Source of the DNA: Bugulina stolonifera
Taxonomy: Eukaryota > Bryozoa > Gymnolaemata > Cheilostomatida > Bugulidae
NCBI GenBank assembly: GCA_935421135.1
Contig: OW285193.1
Coordinates: 2,356,001-2,420,000 of the forward strand
Direction: 5' to 3'
DNA length: 64,000 nucleotides
The notes beneath the pieces were generated by a model. The model did not search any database. It had not been told where the DNA came from and saw only the letters and a list, made by a program, of their open reading frames with translations. Below, one piece after another: positions 37,325-50,902 of this stretch (position 1 is the stretch's first letter; each line of letters begins with the position of its first letter). The position numbers and the translations under genes were made by a program.

Positions 37325-39024
37325 GTGCCAGACGCCAGTCACACGTACACTGACGTAACCTGCATTCCTTCCTAGGTACCCATGTATATGTTGAAGATTC
37401 GATGGCAAATTATGGCCACGGACATGACAATGTTCTGAACTGCGCCTCTCCGGATCTATTCACACTCGTTAGTTCTAAATAATTCCATTATAACCATGAC
37501 CAAATCCACCTGTACCGGAAGAAGTTTGAACTTGCTACCAGATATCTACATCTCTTCAATTGCCCATCAAAATGTAATGCATTATGCTATTATACATGTA
37601 CGTAATATAGCAGTAATACACTTCATCTGTAAGGAAATTGTTTTCTTTGAAAAGGGTAAATCTGTGAGATCGTCTAGGCGTTAGCGTGGACGAGTCCCAT
37701 GTCGCCTACTGCCCTACAGTTCGGACAGTGGTGTCGCTGGTGGTACTCTGAAAATCCCAATATTCAATTCCCTATCTACGCACACACACACTAGCCGGTA
37801 TTAATTCGCTCTTCTCAACAGTACGTAGATGACTCTTTCTCGCTAGACCACGTCGTGTGTATAAGTATTATTTGGCACAGTTCAAGTGACATTGTGGTTA
37901 TAATGCGATCTGAAGTCTCCGTACGTCTCTGTCGTTGGTTGTTACGCCAAATGTAGGATAACTTTACGCATCGGCCTGGCTGGTTCAAACCCATTATATT
38001 TACCAGCAGCATTACTTGACTCGGTCGCTCGTTTCAGGAGGTGTACGGTGGTAGTTGTCTTCTTTTTTCTCCTTGTTCACACCTACATGTAGATTACCTT
38101 AAGCATTCGCGAACATACTGGGGACGGCATTGACCAAGGTCACTTCACGGTAAATATCTGTCTTGCATATGACTGTTTCCACATCCCGGGGATGGCCGGC
38201 TAGGTATTGGCGACATCTCCGGTCTTGTAATGTGTTCCCGTGTATGTTTCACACCTATTCGCTCCAGAATACAAAATCCCATGGGTTTGGTGGACACAGA
38301 AATAGTCCAAATCACCAGACTGAGATTCAAGGTGTAGCATACAGATTAAAAGGTAAGCATGGGGACCTCAGATAATATTATAGTATCTGTGCCCTCACCT
38401 GCCTGTATCCAGACTGAATCCAGCAATTAGTGTTACAAATCGCACATGCTATGGCCTACGGTCCAGACAGTGAGCTTCACTGCTGGTACTGTCATGATAC
38501 GAACTAACATAATACAACTGCACTGAACCATGTTCAACCATGCATATGCTACATAGGGCTGATGGAAGACCATGTTATTGGCAGATTCACCTATGCAACC
38601 CGGTGTTTTCGCTTAACAAATTCAATGGTGTTTATAAGTGACTTACCCAAAGAGAGTCTGTTAATCCATATACTTCATGATACTGTGTTCTCTGGCCAGT
38701 TCAATCATCATGGTTTCAATATAATAATCCAGCCGCCGGTGGAGGGCATACTAACTACAATGATATTCTTACTTTTTGGCATTGTTGACTTGATGCAGTT
38801 ATTTGTAAGAAATGTAACAATTATTGTCTGATTAACGCGGCGTTTCCAAGCATAATAATATGTAACTGGCTGCGGAAACAGCGCTTGTACATGAACGTAA
38901 CTGGCAACTCGCTCATTGAGCATGTGTCTATGCAGGAGTTGTTTCAAGCAGTTGTGTGTGTAGGGCTGCCAGTTCGGTAGGAGTTGTGTTCTCTATTCAA
39001 AGCTTGACAATTTCAAAACGAGCT
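37325..39024 (+). repeat. Satellite unit U23, type F (1700 bp)
   Basis: Type F with three 3'-end changes relative to U17: A at 38835 (ATTAACG), A at 38971 (GCCAGTTC) and A at 39007 (CTTGACAAT). These account for most of the differences found between the two hexamer copies. Confidence 0.97.
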
Positions 39025-40719
39025 GTGCCAGACGCCAGTCACACGTACACTGACGTAACCTGCATTCCTTCCTAGGTACCCATGTATATGTTGAAGATTC
39101 GATGGCAAATTATGGCCACGGACATGACAATGTTCTGAACTGCGCCTCTCCGGATCTATTCACACTCGTTAGTTCTAAATAATTCCATTATAACCATGAC
39201 CAAATCCACCTGTACCGGAAGAAGTTTGAACTTGCTTCCAGATATCTACATCTCTTCAATTGCTCATCAAAATGTAATGCATTATTCTATTATACATGTA
39301 ATATAGCAGTAATACACTTCATCTGTAAGGAAATTGTTTTCTTTGAAAAGGGTAAATCTGTGAGATCGTCTAGGCGTTAGCGTGGACGAGTCCCATGTCG
39401 CCTACTGCCCTACAGTTCGGACAGTGGTGTCGCTGGTGGTACTCTGAAAATCCCAATATTCAATTCCCTATCTACGCACACACACACTAGCCGGTATTAA
39501 TTCGCTCTTCTCAACAGTACGTAGATGACTATTTCTCGCTAGACCACGTCGTGTGTATAAATATTATTTTGCACAGTTCAAGTGACATTGTGGTTATAAT
39601 GCGATCTGAAGTCTCCGTACGTCTCTGTCGGTGGTTGTTACGCCAAATATAGGATAACTTTACGCATCGGCCTGGCTGGTTCAAACCCATTATATTTACC
39701 AGTAGCATTACTTGACTCGGTCGCTCCTTTCAGGAGGTGTACGGTGGTAGTTGTCTTCTCTTTTCTCCACGTTTACACCTACATGTAGATTACCTTAAGC
39801 ATTCGCGAACATACTGGGGACGGCAATGACCGAGGTCGCTTCACGGTAAATATCTGTCCTGCATGTGACTGTTTCCACATCCCGGGGACGGCCGGCTAGG
39901 TATTGGCGACATCTCCGCCCTTGTAATGTGTTCCCGTGTATATTTCACACCTATTCGCTCCAAAATACAAAATCCCATGGGTTTGGTGGACACAGAAATA
40001 GTCCAAATCACCAGACTGAGATTCAAGGTGTAGCATACAGATTAAAAGGTAAGCATGGGGACCTCAGATAATATTATAGTATCTGCGCCCTCACCTGCCT
40101 GTATCCACACTGAATCCAGCAATTAGTGTTCAAATCGCACATGCTATGGCCTACGGTCCAGACAGTGACCTTCACTGCTGGTACTGTCATGATACGAACT
40201 AACATAATACAACTGCACTGAACCATGTTCAACCATGCATATGCTACATAGGGCTGATGGAAGACCATGTTATTGGCAGATTCACCTATGCAACCCGGTG
40301 TTTTCGCTTAACAAATTCAATGGTGTTTATACATGACTTACCCAAAGAGAGTCTGTTAATCCATATACTTCATGATACTGTGTTCTCTGGCCAGTTCAAT
40401 CATCATGGTTTCAATATAATAATCCAGCCGCCAGTAGAGGGCATACTAACTACAATGATATTCTTACTTCTTGGCATTGTTGACTTGATGCAGTTATTTG
40501 TAAGAAATGTAACAATTATTGTCTGATTACCGCGGCGTTTCCAAGCATAATAATATGTAACTGGCTGCGGAAACAGCGCTTGTACATGAACGTTACTGGC
40601 AACTCGCTCATTGAGCATGTGTCTATGCAGGAGTTGTTTCAAGCAGTTGTGTGTGTAGGGCTGCCGGTTCGGTAGGAGTTGTGTTCTCTATTCAAAGCTT
40701 GCCAATTTCAAAACGAGCT
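39025..40719 (+). repeat. Satellite unit U24, type E (1695 bp)
   Basis: Type E, agreeing with U18 at the diagnostic sites. Confidence 0.97.
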
Positions 40720-42419
40720 GTGCCAGACGCCAGTCACACGTACACTGACGTAACCTGCATTCCTTCCTAGGTACCCATGTATATGTTGAAGATTCGATGG
40801 CAAATTATGGCCACGGACATGACAATGTTCTGAACTGCGCCTCTCCGGATCTATTCACACTCGTTAGTTCTAAATAATTCCATTATAACCATGACCAAAT
40901 CCACCTGTACCGGAAGAAGTTTGAACTTGCTACCAGATATCTACATCTCTTCAATTGCCCATCAAAATGTAATGCATTATGCTATTATACATGTACGTAA
41001 TATAGCAGTAATACACTTCATCTGTAAGGAAATTGTTTTCTTTGAAAAGGGTAAATCTGTGAGATCGTCTAGGCGTTAGCGTGGACGAGTCCCATGTCGC
41101 CTACTGCCCTACAGTTCGGACAGTGGTGTCGCTGGTGGTACTCTGAAAATCCCAATATTCAATTCCCTATCTACGCACACACACACTAGCCGGTATTAAT
41201 TCGCTCTTCTCAACAGTACGTAGATGACTCTTTCTCGCTAGACCACGTCGTGTGTATAAGTATTATTTGGCACAGTTCAAGTGACATTGTGGTTATAATG
41301 CGATCTGAAGTCTCCGTACGTCTCTGTCGTTGGTTGTTACGCCAAATGTAGGATAACTTTACGCATCGGCCTGGCTGGTTCAAACCCATTATATTTACCA
41401 GCAGCATTACTTGACTCGGTCGCTCGTTTCAGGAGGTGTACGGTGGTAGTTGTCTTCTTTTTTCTCCTTGTTCACACCTACATGTAGATTACCTTAAGCA
41501 TTCGCGAACATACTGGGGACGGCATTGACCAAGGTCACTTCACGGTAAATATCTGTCTTGCATATGACTGTTTCCACATCCCGGGGATGGCCGGCTAGGT
41601 ATTGGCGACATCTCCGGTCTTGTAATGTGTTCCCGTGTATGTTTCACACCTATTCGCTCCAGAATACAAAATCCCATGGGTTTGGTGGACACAGAAATAG
41701 TCCAAATCACCAGACTGAGATTCAAGGTGTAGCATACAGATTAAAAGGTAAGCATGGGGACCTCAGATAATATTATAGTATCTGTGCCCTCACCTGCCTG
41801 TATCCAGACTGAATCCAGCAATTAGTGTTACAAATCGCACATGCTATGGCCTACGGTCCAGACAGTGAGCTTCACTGCTGGTACTGTCATGATACGAACT
41901 AACATAATACAACTGCACTGAACCATGTTCAACCATGCATATGCTACATAGGGCTGATGGAAGACCATGTTATTGGCAGATTCACCTATGCAACCCGGTG
42001 TTTTCGCTTAACAAATTCAATGGTGTTTATAAGTGACTTACCCAAAGAGAGTCTGTTAATCCATATACTTCATGATACTGTGTTCTCTGGCCAGTTCAAT
42101 CATCATGGTTTCAATATAATAATCCAGCCGCCGGTGGAGGGCATACTAACTACAATGATATTCTTACTTTTTGGCATTGTTGACTTGATGCAGTTATTTG
42201 TAAGAAATGTAACAATTATTGTCTGATTACCGCGGCGTTTCCAAGCATAATAATATGTAACTGGCTGCGGAAACAGCGCTTGTACATGAACGTAACTGGC
42301 AACTCGCTCATTGAGCATGTGTCTATGCAGGAGTTGTTTCAAGCAGTTGTGTGTGTAGGGCTGCCGGTTCGGTAGGAGTTGTGTTCTCTATTCAAAGCTT
42401 GCCAATTTCAAAACGAGCT
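40720..42419 (+). repeat. Satellite unit U25, type F (1700 bp)
   Basis: Type F, with the ATTACCG and GCCGGTTCGG forms at its 3' end like U17 and U19 and unlike U23. Confidence 0.97.
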
Positions 42420-44114
42420 GTGCCAGACGCCAGTCACACGTACACTGACGTAACCTGCATTCCTTCCTAGGTACCCATGTATATGTTGAAGATTCGATGG
42501 CAAATTATGGCCACGGACATGACAATGTTCTGAACTGCGCCTCTCCGGATCTATTCACACTCGTTAGTTCTAAATAATTCCATTATAACCATGACCAAAT
42601 CCACCTGTACCGGAAGAAGTTTGAACTTGCTTCCAGATATCTACATCTCTTCAATTGCTCATCAAAATGTAATGCATTATTCTATTATACATGTAATATA
42701 GCAGTAATACACTTCATCTGTAAGGAAATTGTTTTCTTTGAAAAGGGTAAATCTGTGAGATCGTCTAGGCGTTAGCGTGGACGAGTCCCATGTCGCCTAC
42801 TGCCCTACAGTTCGGACAGTGGTGTCGCTGGTGGTACTCTGAAAATCCCAATATTCAATTCCCTATCTACGCACACACACACTAGCCGGTATTAATTCGC
42901 TCTTCTCAACAGTACGTAGATGACTATTTCTCGCTAGACCACGTCGTGTGTATAAATATTATTTTGCACAGTTCAAGTGACATTGTGGTTATAATGCGAT
43001 CTGAAGTCTCCGTACGTCTCTGTCGGTGGTTGTTACGCCAAATATAGGATAACTTTACGCATCGGCCTGGCTGGTTCAAACCCATTATATTTACCAGTAG
43101 CATTACTTGACTCGGTCGCTCCTTTCAGGAGGTGTACGGTGGTAGTTGTCTTCTCTTTTCTCCACGTTTACACCTACATGTAGATTACCTTAAGCATTCG
43201 CGAACATACTGGGGACGGCAATGACCGAGGTCGCTTCACGGTAAATATCTGTCCTGCATGTGACTGTTTCCACATCCCGGGGACGGCCGGCTAGGTATTG
43301 GCGACATCTCCGCCCTTGTAATGTGTTCCCGTGTATATTTCACACCTATTCGCTCCAAAATACAAAATCCCATGGGTTTGGTGGACACAGAAATAGTCCA
43401 AATCACCAGACTGAGATTCAAGGTGTAGCATACAGATTAAAAGGTAAGCATGGGGACCTCAGATAATATTATAGTATCTGCGCCCTCACCTGCCTGTATC
43501 CACACTGAATCCAGCAATTAGTGTTCAAATCGCACATGCTATGGCCTACGGTCCAGACAGTGACCTTCACTGCTGGTACTGTCATGATACGAACTAACAT
43601 AATACAACTGCACTGAACCATGTTCAACCATGCATATGCTACATAGGGCTGATGGAAGACCATGTTATTGGCAGATTCACCTATGCAACCCGGTGTTTTC
43701 GCTTAACAAATTCAATGGTGTTTATACATGACTTACCCAAAGAGAGTCTGTTAATCCATATACTTCATGATACTGTGTTCTCTGGCCAGTTCAATCATCA
43801 TGGTTTCAATATAATAATCCAGCCGCCAGTAGAGGGCATACTAACTACAATGATATTCTTACTTCTTGGCATTGTTGACTTGATGCAGTTATTTGTAAGA
43901 AATGTAACAATTATTGTCTGATTACCGCGGCGTTTCCAAGCATAATAATATGTAACTGGCTGCGGAAACAGCGCTTGTACATGAACGTTACTGGCAACTC
44001 GCTCATTGAGCATGTGTCTATGCAGGAGTTGTTTCAAGCAGTTGTGTGTGTAGGGCTGCCGGTTCGGTAGGAGTTGTGTTCTCTATTCAAAGCTTGCCAA
44101 TTTCAAAACGAGCT
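42420..44114 (+). repeat. Satellite unit U26, type E (1695 bp)
   Basis: Type E. Last E unit of the array portion seen here, although the 5' halves of U29-U38 are E-like. Confidence 0.97.
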
Positions 44115-45814
44115 GTGCCAGACGCCAGTCACACGTACACTGACGTAACCTGCATTCCTTCCTAGGTACCCATGTATATGTTGAAGATTCGATGGCAAAT
44201 TATGGCCACAGACATGACAATGTTCTGAACTGCGCCTCTCCGGATCTATTCACACTCGTTAGTTCTAAATAATTCCATTATAACCATGACCAAATCCACC
44301 TGTACCGGAAGAAGTTTGAACTTGCTACCAGATATCTACATCTCTTCAATTGCCCATCAAAATGTAATGCATTATGCTATTATACATGTACGTAATATAG
44401 CAGTAATACACTTCATCTGTAAGGAAATTGTTTTCTTTGAAAAGGGTAAATCTGTGAGATCGTCTAGGCGTTAGCGTGGACGAGTCCCATGTCGCCTACT
44501 GCCCTACAGTTCGGACAGTGGTGTCGCTGGTGGTACTCTGAAAATCCCAATATTCAATTCCCTATCTACGCACACACACACTAGCCGGTATTAATTCGCT
44601 CTTCTCAACAGTACGTAGATGACTCTTTCTCGCTAGACCACGTCGTGTGTATAAATATTATTTTGCACAGTTCAAGTGACATTGTGGTTATAATGCGATC
44701 TGAAGTCTCCGTACGTCTCTGTCGGTGGTTGTTACGCCAAATATAGGATAACTTTACGCATCGGCCTGGCTGGTTCAAACCCATTATATTTACCAGTAGC
44801 ATTACTTGACTCGGTCGCTCCTTTCAGGAGGTGTACGGTGGTAGTTGTCATCTCTTTTCTCCACGTTTACACCTACATGTAGATTACCTTAAGCATTCGC
44901 GAACATACTGGGGACGGCAATGACCAAGGTCACCTCACGGTAAATATCTGTCCTGCATGTGACTGTTTCCACATCCCGGGGACGGCCGGCTAGGTATTGG
45001 CGACATCTCCGCCCTTGTAATGTGTTCCCGTGTATATTTCACACCTATTTGCTCCAAAATACAAAATCCCATGGGTTTGGTGGACACAGAAATAGTCCAA
45101 ATCACCAGACTGAGATTCAAGGTGTAGCATACAGATTAAAAGGTAAGCATGGGGACCTCAGATAATATTATATTATCTGTGCCCTCACCTGCCTGTATCC
45201 AGACTGAATCCAGCAATTAGTGTTACAAATCGCACGTGCTATGGCCTACGGTCCAGACAGTGAGCTTCACTGCTGGTACTGTCATGGTACCAAATAACAT
45301 AATACAACTGCACTGAACCAAGTTCAACCATGCATATGCTACATAGGGCTGATGGAAGACCATGTTATTGGCGGATTCACCTATGCAACCCGGTGTTTTC
45401 GCTTGACAAATTCAATGGTGTTTATACATGACTTACCCAAAGAGAGTCTGTTAATCCGTATACTCTATGATACTGTATTCTCTGGCCAGTTCAATCATCA
45501 TGGTTTCAATATAATAATCCAGCCGCCAGTAGAGGGCATACTAACTACAATGATATTCTTACTTTTTGGCATTGTTGACTTGATGCAGTTATTTGTAAGA
45601 AATGTAACAATTATTGTCTGATTAACGCGGCGTTTCCAAGCATAATAATATGTAACTGGCTGCGGAAACAGCGCTTGTACATGAACGTAACTGGCAACTC
45701 GCTCATTGAGCATGTGTCTATGCAGGAGTTGTTTCAAGCAGTTGTGTGTGTAGGGCTGCCGGTTCGGTAGGAGTTGTGTTCTCTATTCAAAGCTTGCCAA
45801 TTTCAAAACGAGCT
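44115..45814 (+). repeat. Satellite unit U27, type C (1700 bp)
   Basis: Type C with GCCACAGAC, like U21. Last unit with the ACGT insertion. Confidence 0.97.
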
Positions 45815-47510
45815 GTGCCAGACGCCAGTCACACGTACACTGGCGTAACCTGCACTCCCTCCTAGGTACCCATGTATATGTTGAAGATTTGATGGCAAAT
45901 TATGGTCACAGACATGACAATGTTCTGAACTGCGCCTCTCCGGATCTATTCACACTCGTTAGTTCTAAATAATTCCATTATAACCATGACTAAATCCACC
46001 TGTACTGGAAGAAGTTTAAACTTGCTACCAGATATCTACATCTCTTCAGTTTCCCATCAAAATGTAATGCATTATACTATTATACATGTAATATAACAGT
46101 AATACACTTCATCTGCAAGGAAATTGTTTTTTTTGAAAAGGGTAAATCTGTGAGATCATCTAGGCGTTAGCGTGGACGAGTCACATGTCGCCTACTGCCC
46201 TACAGTTCGGACAGTGGTGTCGCTGGTAGTACTCTGAAAATCCCAATATTCAACTCCCTATCTACGCACACACACACTAGCCGGTATTAATTCGCTCTTC
46301 TCAACAGTACGTAGATGACTCTTTCTCGCTAGACCACGTCGTGTGTATAAATATTATTTGGCACAGTTCAAGTGACATTGTGGTTATAATGCGATCTGAA
46401 GTCTCCGTACGTCTCTGTCGTTGGTTGTTACGCCAAATGTAGGATAACTTTACGCATCAGCCTGGCTGGTTCAAACCCATTATATTTACGAGCAGCATTA
46501 CTTGACTCGGTCGCTCGTTTCAGGAGGTGTACGGTGGTAGTTGTCTTCTTTTTTCTCCTTGTTCACACCTACATGTAGATTACCTTAAGCATTCGCGAAC
46601 ATACTGGGGACGGCATTGACCAAGGTCACTTCACGGTAAATATCTGTCTTGCATATGACTGTTTCCACATCCCGGGGATGGCCGGCTAGGTATTGGCGAC
46701 ATCTCCGGTCTTGTAATGTGTTCCCGTGTATATTTCACACCTATTCGCTCCAGAATACAAAATCCCATGGGTTTGGTGGACACAGAAATAGTCCAAATCA
46801 CCAGACTGAGATTCAAGGTGTAGCATACAGATTAAAAGGTAAGCATGGGGACCTCAGATAATATTATAGTATCTGTGCCCTCACCTGCCTGTATCCAGAC
46901 TGAATCCAGCAATTAGTGTTACAAATCGCACATGCTATGGCCTACGGTCCAGACAGTGAGCTTCACTGCTGGTACTGTCATGATACGAACTAACATAATA
47001 CAACTGCACTGAACCAAGTTCAACCATGCATATGCTACATGGGGCTGATGGAAGACCATGTTATTGGCGGATTCACCTATGCAACCCGGTGTTTTCGCTT
47101 AACAAATTCAATGGTGTTTATACATGACTTACCCAAAAAGAGTCTGTTAATCCGTATACTCTATGATACTGTGTTCTCTGGCCAGTTCAATCATCATGGT
47201 TTCAATATAATAATCCAGCCGCCAGTAGAGGGCATACTAACTACAATGATATTCTTACTTCTTGGCATTGTTGACTTGATGCAGTTATTTGTAAGAAATG
47301 TAACAATTATTGTCTGATTACCGCGGCGTTTCCAAGCATAATAATATGTAACTGGCTGCGGAAACAGCGCTTGTACATGAACGTTACTGGCAACTCGCTC
47401 ATTGAGCATGTGTCTATGCAGGAGTTGTTTCAAGCAGTTGTGTGTGTAGGGCTGCTGGTTCGGTAGGAGTTGTGTTCTCTATTCAAAGCTTGCCAATTTC
47501 AAAACGAGCT
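45815..47510 (+). repeat. Satellite unit U28, type D (1696 bp)
   Basis: Type D, with A at 46400 (G in U14, U16 and U22) and T at 47456 (GCTGCTGGTT), the latter shared only with U29. Last unit of hexamer copy 2. Confidence 0.97.
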
Positions 47511-49206
47511 GTGCCAGACGCCAGTCACACGTACACTGACGTAACCTGCATTCCTTCCTAGGTACCCATGTATATGTTGAAGATTCGATGGCAAATTATG
47601 GCCACAGACATGACAATGTTCTGAACTGCGCCTCTCCGGATCTATTCACACTCGTTAGTTCTAAATAATTCCATTATAACCATGACCAAATCCACCTGTA
47701 CCGGAAGAAGTTTGAACTTGCTTCCAGATATCTACATCTCTTCAATTGCTCATCAAAATGCAATGCATTATTCTATTATACATGTAATATAGCAGTAATA
47801 CACTTCATCTGTAAGGAAATTGTTTTCTTTGAAAAGGGTAAATCTGTGAGATCGTCTAGGCGTTAGCGTGGACGAGTCCCATGTCGCCTACTGCCCTACA
47901 GTTCGGACAGTGGTGTCGCTGGTGGTACTCTGAAAATCCCAATATTCAATTCCCTATCTACGCACACACACACTAGCCGGTATTAATTCGCTCTTCTCAA
48001 CAGTACGTAGATGACTATTTCTCGCTAGACCACGTCGTGTGTATAAATATTATTTTGCACAGTTCAAGTGACATTGTGGTTATAATGCGATCTGAAGTCT
48101 CCGTACGTCTCTGTCGGTGGTTGTTACGCCGAATATAGGATAACTTTACGCATCGGCCTGGCTGGTTCAAACCCATTATATTTACCAGTAGCATTACTTG
48201 ACTCGGTCGCTCCTTTCAGGAGGTGTACGGTGGTAGTTGTCTTCTCTTTTCTCCACGTTTACACCTACATGTAGATTACCTTAAGCATTCGCGAACATAC
48301 TGGGGACGGCATTGACCAAGGTCACTTCACGGTAAATATCTGTCTTGCATATGACTGTTTCCACATCCCGGGGATGGCCGGCTAGGTATTGGCGACATCT
48401 CCGGTCTTGTAATGTGTTCCCGTGTATATTTCACACCTATTCGCTCCAGAATACAAAATCCCATGGGTTTGGTGGACACAGAAATAGTCCAAATCACCAG
48501 ACTGAGATTCAAGGTGTAGCATACAGATTAAAAGGTAAGCATGGGGACCTCAGATAATATTATAGTATCTGTGCCCTCACCTGCCTGTATCCAGACTGAA
48601 TCCAGCAATTAGTGTTACAAATCGCACATGCTATGGCCTACGGTCCAGACAGTGAGCTTCACTGCTGGTACTGTCATGATACGAACTAACATAATACAAC
48701 TGCACTGAACCAAGTTCAACCATGCATATGCTACATGGGGCTGATGGAAGACCATGTTATTGGCGGATTCACCTATGCAACCCGGTGTTTTCGCTTAACA
48801 AATTCAATGGTGTTTATACATGACTTACCCAAAAAGAGTCTGTTAATCCGTATACTCTATGATACTGTGTTCTCTGGCCAGTTCAATCATCATGGTTTCA
48901 ATATAATAATCCAGCCGCCAGTAGAGGGCATACTAACTACAATGATATTCTTACTTCTTGGCATTGTTGACTTGATGCAGTTATTTGTAAGAAATGTAAC
49001 AATTATTGTCTGATTACCGCGGCGTTTCCAAGCATAATAATATGTAACTGGCTGCGGAAACAGCGCTTGTACATGAACGTTACTGGCAACTCGCTCATTG
49101 AGCATGTGTCTATGCAGGAGTTGTTTCAAGCAGTTGTGTGTGTAGGGCTGCTGGTTCGGTAGGAGTTGTGTTCTCTATTCAAAGCTTGCCAATTTCAAAA
49201 CGAGCT
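47511..49206 (+). repeat. Satellite unit U29, G/D chimera (1696 bp)
   Basis: The 5' half is type G: E-like with ACGCCGAATATAGG and AAAATGCAATGC. The 3' half is type D with T at 49152, the rare GCTGCTGGTT form of U28. The switch lies between 48260 (last E-like base) and 48312 (first D base). Confidence 0.96.
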
Positions 49207-50902
49207 GTGCCAGACGCCAGTCACACGTACACTGACGTAACCTGCATTCCTTCCTAGGTACCCATGTATATGTTGAAGATTCGATGGCAAATTATGGCCA
49301 CAGACATGACAATGTTCTGAACTGCGCCTCTCCGGATCTATTCACACTCGTTAGTTCTAAATAATTCCATTATAACCATGACCAAATCCACCTGTACCGG
49401 AAGAAGTTTGAACTTGCTTCCAGATATCTACATCTCTTCAATTGCTCATCAAAATGCAATGCATTATTCTATTATACATGTAATATAGCAGTAATACACT
49501 TCATCTGTAAGGAAATTGTTTTCTTTGAAAAGGGTAAATCTGTGAGATCGTCTAGGCGTTAGCGTGGACGAGTCCCATGTCGCCTACTGCCCTACAGTTC
49601 GGACAGTGGTGTCGCTGGTGGTACTCTGAAAATCCCAATATTCAATTCCCTATCTACGCACACACACACTAGCCGGTATTAATTCGCTCTTCTCAACAGT
49701 ACGTAGATGACTATTTCTCGCTAGACCACGTCGTGTGTATAAATATTATTTTGCACAGTTCAAGTGACATTGTGGTTATAATGCGATCTGAAGTCTCCGT
49801 ACGTCTCTGTCGGTGGTTGTTACGCCGAATATAGGATAACTTTACGCATCGGCCTGGCTGGTTCAAACCCATTATATTTACCAGTAGCATTACTTGACTC
49901 GGTCGCTCCTTTCAGGAGGTGTACGGTGGTAGTTGTCTTCTCTTTTCTCCACGTTTACACCTACATGTAGATTACCTTAAGCATTCGCGAACATACTGGG
50001 GACGGCAATGACCAAGGTCACTCCACGGTAAATATCTGTCCTGCATGTGACTGTTTCCACATCCCGGGGACGGCCGGCTAGGTATTGGCGACATCTCCGC
50101 CCTTGTAATGTGTTCCCGTGTATATTTCACACCTATTTGCTCCAAAATACAAAATCCCATGGGTTTGGTGGACACAGAAATAGTCCAAATCACCAGACTG
50201 AGATTCAAGGTGTAGCATACAGATTAAAAGGTAAGCATGGGGACCTCAGATAATATTATATTATCTGTGCCCTCACCTGCCTGTATCCAGACTGAATCCA
50301 GCAATTAGTGTTACAAATCGCACATGCTATGGCCTACGGTCCAGACAGTGAGCTTCACTGCTGGTACTGTCATGATACCAAATAACATAATACAACTGCA
50401 CTGAACCAAGTTCAACCATGCATATGCTACATAGGGCTGATGGAAGACCATGTTATTGGCGGATTCACCTATGCAACCCGGTGTTTTCGCTTGACAAATT
50501 CAATGGTGTTTATACATGACTTACCCAAAGAGAGTCTGTTAATCCGTATACTCTATGATACTGTATTCTCTGGCCAGTTCAATCATCATGGTTTCAATAT
50601 AATAATCCAGCCGCCAGTAGAGGGCATACTAACTACAATGATATTCTTACTTTTTGGCATTGTTGACTTGATGCAGTTATTTGTAAGAAATGTAACAATT
50701 ATTGTCTGATTAACGCGGCGTTTCCAAGCATAATAATATGTAACTGGCTGCGGAAACAGCGCTTGTACATGAACGTAACTGGCAACTCGCTCATTGAGCA
50801 TGTGTCTATGCAGGAGTTGTTTCAAGCAGTTGTGTGTGTAGGGCTGCCGGTTCGGTAGGAGTTGTGTTCTCTATTCAAAGCTTGCCAATTTAAAAACGAG
50901 CT
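49207..50902 (+). repeat. Satellite unit U30, type G, first of the block (1696 bp)
   Basis: Type G joins an E-like 5' half to a C-like 3' half, with the switch between 49938 and 50014. It has CATGATACC in place of C's CATGGTACC, and TTTAAAAACG at the 3' end. Only U30 in the block has GTCACTCCACGG, GCCACAGAC and CGCACATGC. Confidence 0.97.

Larger units (their letters stand above)
37325..47510 (+). repeat. Hexameric higher-order repeat, copy 2 (F-E-F-E-C-D, 10,186 bp)
   Basis: Same length and type order as copy 1. Differences noticed: 38835, 38971 and 39007 in its first monomer, and 46400 and 47456 in its last. That is at least five substitutions in 10,186 bases, about 99.95% identity if none was missed. 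Confidence 0.95.
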
